A stretch of DNA of 8,316 nt from an uncultured Muribaculaceae bacterium (GTDB lineage Bacteria; Bacteroidota; Bacteroidia; Bacteroidales; Muribaculaceae): the NCBI GenBank assembly GCA_910585755.1, contig CAJUFH010000081.1, positions 1-8,316 of the forward strand, given 5' to 3'. Under the pieces are notes generated by a model, which had not been told where the DNA came from, made no database searches, and was given only the letters and a program-made list of their open reading frames with translations. Made by a program: the position numbers and the translations under genes. Shown piece by piece: positions 4,917-8,316 of the stretch (the stretch's first letter is position 1; every line of letters starts with the position of its first letter).

Positions 4917-6098
4917 ATGGAACCTCTGAGTCTGCTTGAGCCGCGGGAAAGTTTCCTGCGCGTGGAAAAGGTGCGCCGCGCGATGTCCGACGCGGGATTT
5001 GACGCGTTGCTGGCCTGCGATTTCGCGACAATCTATTATCTCGCCGGCCGCGTGTTCGACGGTTTCGCTCTTATCTCGGTGGCGGACGACCCTGTGTGGT
5101 TCGTCAAGCGCCCCGTGCATCTCGGCGGGGAGCTCGTGTGCCATATCCGCAAGCCGGAGGAGATTCCGGGATGGCTTGAGCGCTTCGGCGTCGCTGCCCC
5201 TTCGCGGCTCGGGCTTGAGATGGACCTCTGCTCATACTCGCTGGTAGAGCGGCTGAAGAGTGTGTTCCCCGCCGCGGAGTGTGTCAACGCCTCGGGGGCG
5301 CTCCGCGCGGCCCGCTCGGTGAAGACCGACGAGGAGCTTGCCAAGGTGCGCCTTTCCGGCGCGAAGCATGTCGGGGTCTATTCCCGCATCCCGTCGCTCT
5401 ACACTACCGGGATGACCGACTACGAGCTGCAGATCGCGATCGAGTATCTGTCGCGCAAGGAAGGGTGCCTGGGGCAGTTCCGAATCAGCGGTTCCTCGAT
5501 GGAGCTGTTCATGGGGAACGTTATCAGCGGCGAGAGCGCCGACGCTCCCTCCCCTTACGACTTCGCCATGGGGGGCAAGGGGATGGATCCCTCGCTCCCG
5601 GTCGGAGCTTCCGGGGAGGAAATCCGCCCGGGGTGCACAGTGATGGTCGACGTAAACGGCAATTTCACCGGGTATATGACCGACATGACCCGCGTCTACT
5701 CGCTCGGCACTCTTCCGAAACTGGCGCTTGACGCGCATCAGTGCTCCATCGACATTCACCGGGAGTTCCGCCGCCTGGCTGTTCCCGGAGCGTCGGCCAA
5801 GGCGCTCTACGAGATGGCCGAGGGGATGGCCCGCGAGCGCGGTTTCGAGAAATATTTCATGGGGCATACCCAGCACGCGGGTTTCGTCGGCCACGGCGTC
5901 GGAATCGAAATCAACGAGCAGCCGGTAATCGCTCCCCGCAGCCGCGACATACTGGAGGCCGGCAATGTCGTCGCCCTGGAACCGAAGTTCGTGATTCCCG
6001 GGGTAGGCGCTGTCGGAATCGAGAACACTTACATAATCGGGGCTGCCGGAGCCGAGTGCGCGACCGACGCTCCCGAGGAAATCATATCACTTGACTGA
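4917..6098 (+). CDS. M24-family metallopeptidase (Xaa-Pro peptidase-like)
   Basis: A cytoplasmic two-domain 'pita-bread' metallohydrolase of 393 residues. An N-terminal creatinase-like domain (about 8-140, including RMEKV-like helix VEKVRRAM and DFATIYYLAGR) precedes the catalytic M24 domain (about 150-393). All five expected metal ligands are visible: Asp245 (MVDVNG), Asp256 (MTDMTR), His326 (VGHGVGIEINEQP), Glu355 (ALEPKF) and Glu369 (GIENTY). The enzyme is therefore likely an active dinuclear peptidase, probably cutting Xaa-Pro bonds. The subfamily (PepP, PepQ or other) cannot be settled by eye. I chose ATG 4917 (MEPLSLLEPRESF) because the longer frame from 4806 overlaps gldH and encodes 37 residues without family features. 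It lies 52 bases after gldH and 3 bases before the nucleotidyltransferase gene. Confidence 0.92.
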   Translation: MEPLSLLEPRESFLRVEKVRRAMSDAGFDALLACDFATIYYLAGRVFDGFALISVADDPVWFVKRPVHLGGELVCHIRKPEEIPGWLERFGVAAPSRLGLEMDLCSYSLVERLKSVFPAAECVNASGALRAARSVKTDEELAKVRLSGAKHVGVYSRIPSLYTTGMTDYELQIAIEYLSRKEGCLGQFRISGSSMELFMGNVISGESADAPSPYDFAMGGKGMDPSLPVGASGEEIRPGCTVMVDVNGNFTGYMTDMTRVYSLGTLPKLALDAHQCSIDIHREFRRLAVPGASAKALYEMAEGMARERGFEKYFMGHTQHAGFVGHGVGIEINEQPVIAPRSRDILEAGNVVALEPKFVIPGVGAVGIENTYIIGAAGAECATDAPEEIISLD

Positions 6099-6101
6099 CA
6101 G

Positions 6102-7532
6102 ATGATTGTCGAGCAGATTGACCAGCCTGTTTTCCATACTGTCGGCGCTGTTGCCGACGAGCTTGGCCGCGAGTGTTACGCGGTCGGCGGATATGTCCGC
6201 GACCTGTTTCTCAAACGCGAGTCCAAGGACATTGATTTCGTGACCGTCGGGAGCGGAATCGAGGTGGCGCGCGCTGTCGGGCGGAAGCTCCCGAGGGCGC
6301 ATGTCGCCGTTTTCAAGAATTTTGGCACGGCGCAGGTGAAGAGCCGCGGCACGGAGCTGGAATTTGTCGGGGCGCGGCGCGAGTCTTACCACCGCGACTC
6401 GCGGAAACCGATCGTGGAGGACGGGACGCTCGACGACGACCTGGCGCGCCGCGACTTCACAATCAACGCTATGGCCGTCTGCGTCAACGCTTCCCGTTTC
6501 GGCGAGCTGATTGACAAGTATAACGGCATGGCCGACCTGCGCGACGGTCTGATTCGCACACCACTCGACCCGGACGTGACCTTCTCCGACGACCCCCTGC
6601 GGATGATGCGCGCAATCCGTTTCGCGACCCAGTTGGGATTCACGATTGTAGAGGACACGTTCAACGCCATCTGCCGTAACGCGGGGCGTATCTCGATTAT
6701 CTCCCGAGAGCGCGTCGCAGACGAGCTGATGAAAATCATGCGCTCGCGCCGCCCGTCGCAGGGGTGGGAGCTGCTGCTGAAGACAGGGCTTCTCAAACTC
6801 ATATTCCCGGAACTGGCCGCCCTCCGCGGGGTGGAAGTGGTCCGCGGCGTGGGCCACAAGGATAATTTCTACCATACTCTCGCGGTGCTTGACAATGTCG
6901 CCGCCGAGAGCGACGACGTATGGCTGCGGTGGGGCGCGCTGCTCCACGACATCGCGAAGCCTGTCACCAAGCGGTTCGACAAGCAGCTCGGCTGGACTTT
7001 CCACGGCCATAACGCCGTAGGAGCCAAGATGGTGCCCCGGATATTCCGCAAGATGAAGCTCCCGATGAACGAGCATATGAAGTACGTTCAGAAGCTCGTC
7101 GACCTTCATATGCGCCCGATCGCGCTTGTCGAGGAGGAGGTGACCGATTCCGCCGTGCGCCGCCTGCTGTTCGACGCCGGGGACGACATCGACGACCTGA
7201 TGATCCTCTGTTCGGCCGACATCACCTCGAAAAACCGGGAGAAAGTAGAGCGCTTCCGCGCCAACTACGAGCTTGTCAAGCGGAAAATGGTCGAGCTGGA
7301 GGAGCGCGACCGCATCCGCAACTTCCAGCCCCCCGTAAACGGCCTGGAGGTTATGGAGACTTTCGGGTTGGGGGAATGTCGCGAGGTAGGCATCATCAAG
7401 GAGCGCATCAAGAACGCCATCCTCGACGGCGAAATCCCCAACGACCACGCCGCCGCCCGCGACCTGATGCTCCGCTTCGCTGAAGCGGAACTGGGGCTGC
7501 TCCCCGTTCCGGGCACTCAAGGTGAAAGGTGA
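6102..7532 (+). CDS. cca: CCA tRNA nucleotidyltransferase / poly(A) polymerase family protein with HD domain
   Basis: A class II nucleotidyltransferase of 476 residues that builds or repairs the 3' CCA of tRNAs using CTP and ATP, or adds poly(A); the two activities cannot be separated by eye. The catalytic head carries GGYVRD (29-34), the metal-binding pair Asp43 and Asp45 (KDIDFVT), RRDFTINAMA (116-125) and the RNA/nucleotide-binding DDPLRMMRAIRFATQLGF (163-180). A C-terminal HD domain follows with GHKDNFYHT (251-259, His258), LLHDIAKP (280-287, His282-Asp283) and HGHNAVGAKM (301-310). This head-plus-HD layout is common in Bacteroidota. The last ten codons are low in conservation and run into a GGTGAAAGGTGAAGG direct repeat covering the stop. 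It is the last gene of the rightward run, 3 bases after the M24 gene, and is followed by a terminator. Confidence 0.93.
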   Translation: MIVEQIDQPVFHTVGAVADELGRECYAVGGYVRDLFLKRESKDIDFVTVGSGIEVARAVGRKLPRAHVAVFKNFGTAQVKSRGTELEFVGARRESYHRDSRKPIVEDGTLDDDLARRDFTINAMAVCVNASRFGELIDKYNGMADLRDGLIRTPLDPDVTFSDDPLRMMRAIRFATQLGFTIVEDTFNAICRNAGRISIISRERVADELMKIMRSRRPSQGWELLLKTGLLKLIFPELAALRGVEVVRGVGHKDNFYHTLAVLDNVAAESDDVWLRWGALLHDIAKPVTKRFDKQLGWTFHGHNAVGAKMVPRIFRKMKLPMNEHMKYVQKLVDLHMRPIALVEEEVTDSAVRRLLFDAGDDIDDLMILCSADITSKNREKVERFRANYELVKRKMVELEERDRIRNFQPPVNGLEVMETFGLGECREVGIIKERIKNAILDGEIPNDHAAARDLMLRFAEAELGLLPVPGTQGER

Positions 7533-7554
7533 AGGAGATGCCTGGTTTGGGGAA

Positions 7555-7585
7555 GCCGCTCGCCTGCGGCTCACTCCACCCGACA
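7555..7585 (+). repeat. Interspersed intergenic repeat, copy 2
   Basis: This is the second copy of the 31-base unit at 31-61, with 29 of 31 bases identical and the same orientation. It lies 22 bases after the cca stop and 15 bases before the terminator hairpin, inside the gap between convergent genes. As a transcribed sequence it would be part of the cca 3' untranslated region. Confidence 0.7.
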
Positions 7586-7599
7586 TCCGATACGCTTAC

Positions 7600-7637
7600 G
7601 GGAATCGAAAGACTCCCAGCTTTATTATTTCTTTTTA
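7600..7637 (+). terminator. Intrinsic terminator with GAAA tetraloop after cca
   Basis: GGGAATC (7600-7606) pairs with GACTCCC (7611-7617) with one A-C mismatch, closed by a GAAA loop, a very stable GNRA tetraloop with a C-G closing pair. A T-rich run (13 of 17 bases from 7621 to 7637 are T) follows after AGC. The tail overlaps the last codons of the convergent gene. No A-run precedes the stem, so it should work only for rightward transcription. Confidence 0.65.
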
Positions 7638-8316
7638 ATATGGCCTACTCCGAACATTGGGAAACCATTGCCGTCAACATCGCATTTCTTGGTTAAATCA
7701 GCAAGTTTGCCTCCGAAAAATCCCTTGATATAGAATCCTAAGGGCAACTGATAGTAAGTTGAGAATTGCGGGGTGTCGGAATAGGTAATGGTGAAGTCCC
7801 TTCTTTTGGGAGCAGACTCTTCCTCAAACGCGACATACCCATTTTTTGGCAGGCCTATTGATTCGCCAGTTATATTTTCATTATCAATTGGCAAAATTCC
7901 GTCCCAGAATATTAACTTTTTAAGGAACTCGTGTTGATAACCAAAGGCGAGCTTGTTGTTGATATTTTTACCGGCAGTGATAAAGAACATGCAAAGAGGC
8001 ATTTCCCGGTAATTACCTTCAAATAGGACTTTCTCACAGGGAATGTATTTTGAAGAATGAGGCGGAATCGCAAGTACGGCGGATTGGGATTCAGTCACTG
8101 TCGTGCCTTTTGAGTTACCTCCCCCTACGGAAATTCCACTCGCCAGGGTTCCTACCGCTCCCCCAATACCTACCGCTCCTGCGACAGCGCCGAGATTCAG
8201 CGAGCCTCCTGTAGAATGGCTGTCGTTGGTAGTATATATTTTATTGTCATAAAATGGTTTGGCTATGCCGTCCTGATTAATTTCAAATGTGTTGGCGAGG
8301 TCCACATAGAGCATTT
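7625..8316 (-). CDS. Hypothetical protein with glycine-rich segment, 5' end outside the window
   Basis: I do not recognise a named family. At least 229 codons are visible, ending at the TAA at 7625-7627. The Met codon at 8314 is probably internal, because the frame stays open to the window edge and no leader sequence is visible. Residues 36-66 (counted from that Met) are glycine-rich and hydrophobic with three GxxxG spacings (GAVAG, GAVGT context, GISVG), like a glycine zipper or a membrane-associated hairpin. The rest is a mixed, probably beta-rich domain with aromatic strands (CMFFITAG, FTITYSD, YYQLPLGFYIKGFFGG). The C-terminus contains DVDGNG, which resembles a calcium-loop start, but only once. 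GC is well below the neighbours (38%, 42% and 58% in three 60-base rows I counted, against about 58-73% upstream), hinting at transfer. It is convergent with cca. Confidence 0.75.
   Translation of the reverse strand, partial: MLYVDLANTFEINQDGIAKPFYDNKIYTTNDSHSTGGSLNLGAVAGAVGIGGAVGTLASGISVGGGNSKGTTVTESQSAVLAIPPHSSKYIPCEKVLFEGNYREMPLCMFFITAGKNINNKLAFGYQHEFLKKLIFWDGILPIDNENITGESIGLPKNGYVAFEEESAPKRRDFTITYSDTPQFSTYYQLPLGFYIKGFFGGKLADLTKKCDVDGNGFPMFGVGHIKKK

Noticed and set aside
6087..7586. 499-codon leftward open frame antisense to cca
   Set aside because: It mirrors the nucleotidyltransferase gene, has no recognisable motif and its compositional bias matches a complement-strand shadow.
7649..7686. 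DVDGNG in the last gene as an EF-hand or dockerin calcium site
   Set aside because: Only one short motif is present, with no paired loop and no flanking helix pattern, so it is most likely a coincidence.

Overview
This window looks like chromosomal DNA from a high-GC member of the Bacteroidales; an Alistipes/Rikenellaceae-type gut bacterium is my best guess. The reasons are the gene set (a GldH-type lipoprotein directly after a PSP1/RicT protein, and RNase Y after ZapA), a clean Bacteroidota-type promoter (TTTG, 20 bases, TAnnTTTG) and the near absence of Shine-Dalgarno sequences. I infer the taxonomy from these features; it has not been checked against a database.

Layout. At 1-88 there is a purine-rich tract and the first copy of a short interspersed repeat. 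A single-domain PAS protein runs leftward at 89-427. A divergent intergenic region at 428-569 holds a strikingly purine-rich, G-run-rich stretch and a rightward promoter. From 570 to 7532 everything reads rightward: a small coiled-coil protein, zapA, a structured non-coding segment that I read as 6S RNA with its own terminator, then rny (RNase Y), ricT, gldH, an M24 metallopeptidase and a CCA-adding/poly(A) polymerase-type nucleotidyltransferase. The last five are separated by 36, 0, 52 and 3 bases and are probably co-transcribed. A GAAA-tetraloop hairpin with a T-rich tail closes the run at about 7600-7637. The final gene (7625-8316, leftward) is convergent, cut off by the window edge, clearly lower in GC, and encodes a protein of unknown function with a glycine-rich segment.

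How the genes fit together. zapA and its coiled-coil neighbour point to Z-ring assembly. rny, ricT and cca point to RNA turnover and tRNA 3'-end maintenance. The most interesting context is rny next to ricT, because in Bacillus subtilis RicT belongs to the Ric (Y-) complex that steers RNase Y, and here the two are adjacent with no ricA or ricF in sight. Most of the window is otherwise conserved housekeeping content. I see no mobile element, CRISPR array, tRNA, rRNA or defence system. The points best worth a second look are the structured RNA at 1151-1292, the rny-ricT pairing with a cysteine-rich RicT N-terminus and repeat-bearing basic tail, the two-copy intergenic repeat, and the low-GC orphan gene at the right edge.
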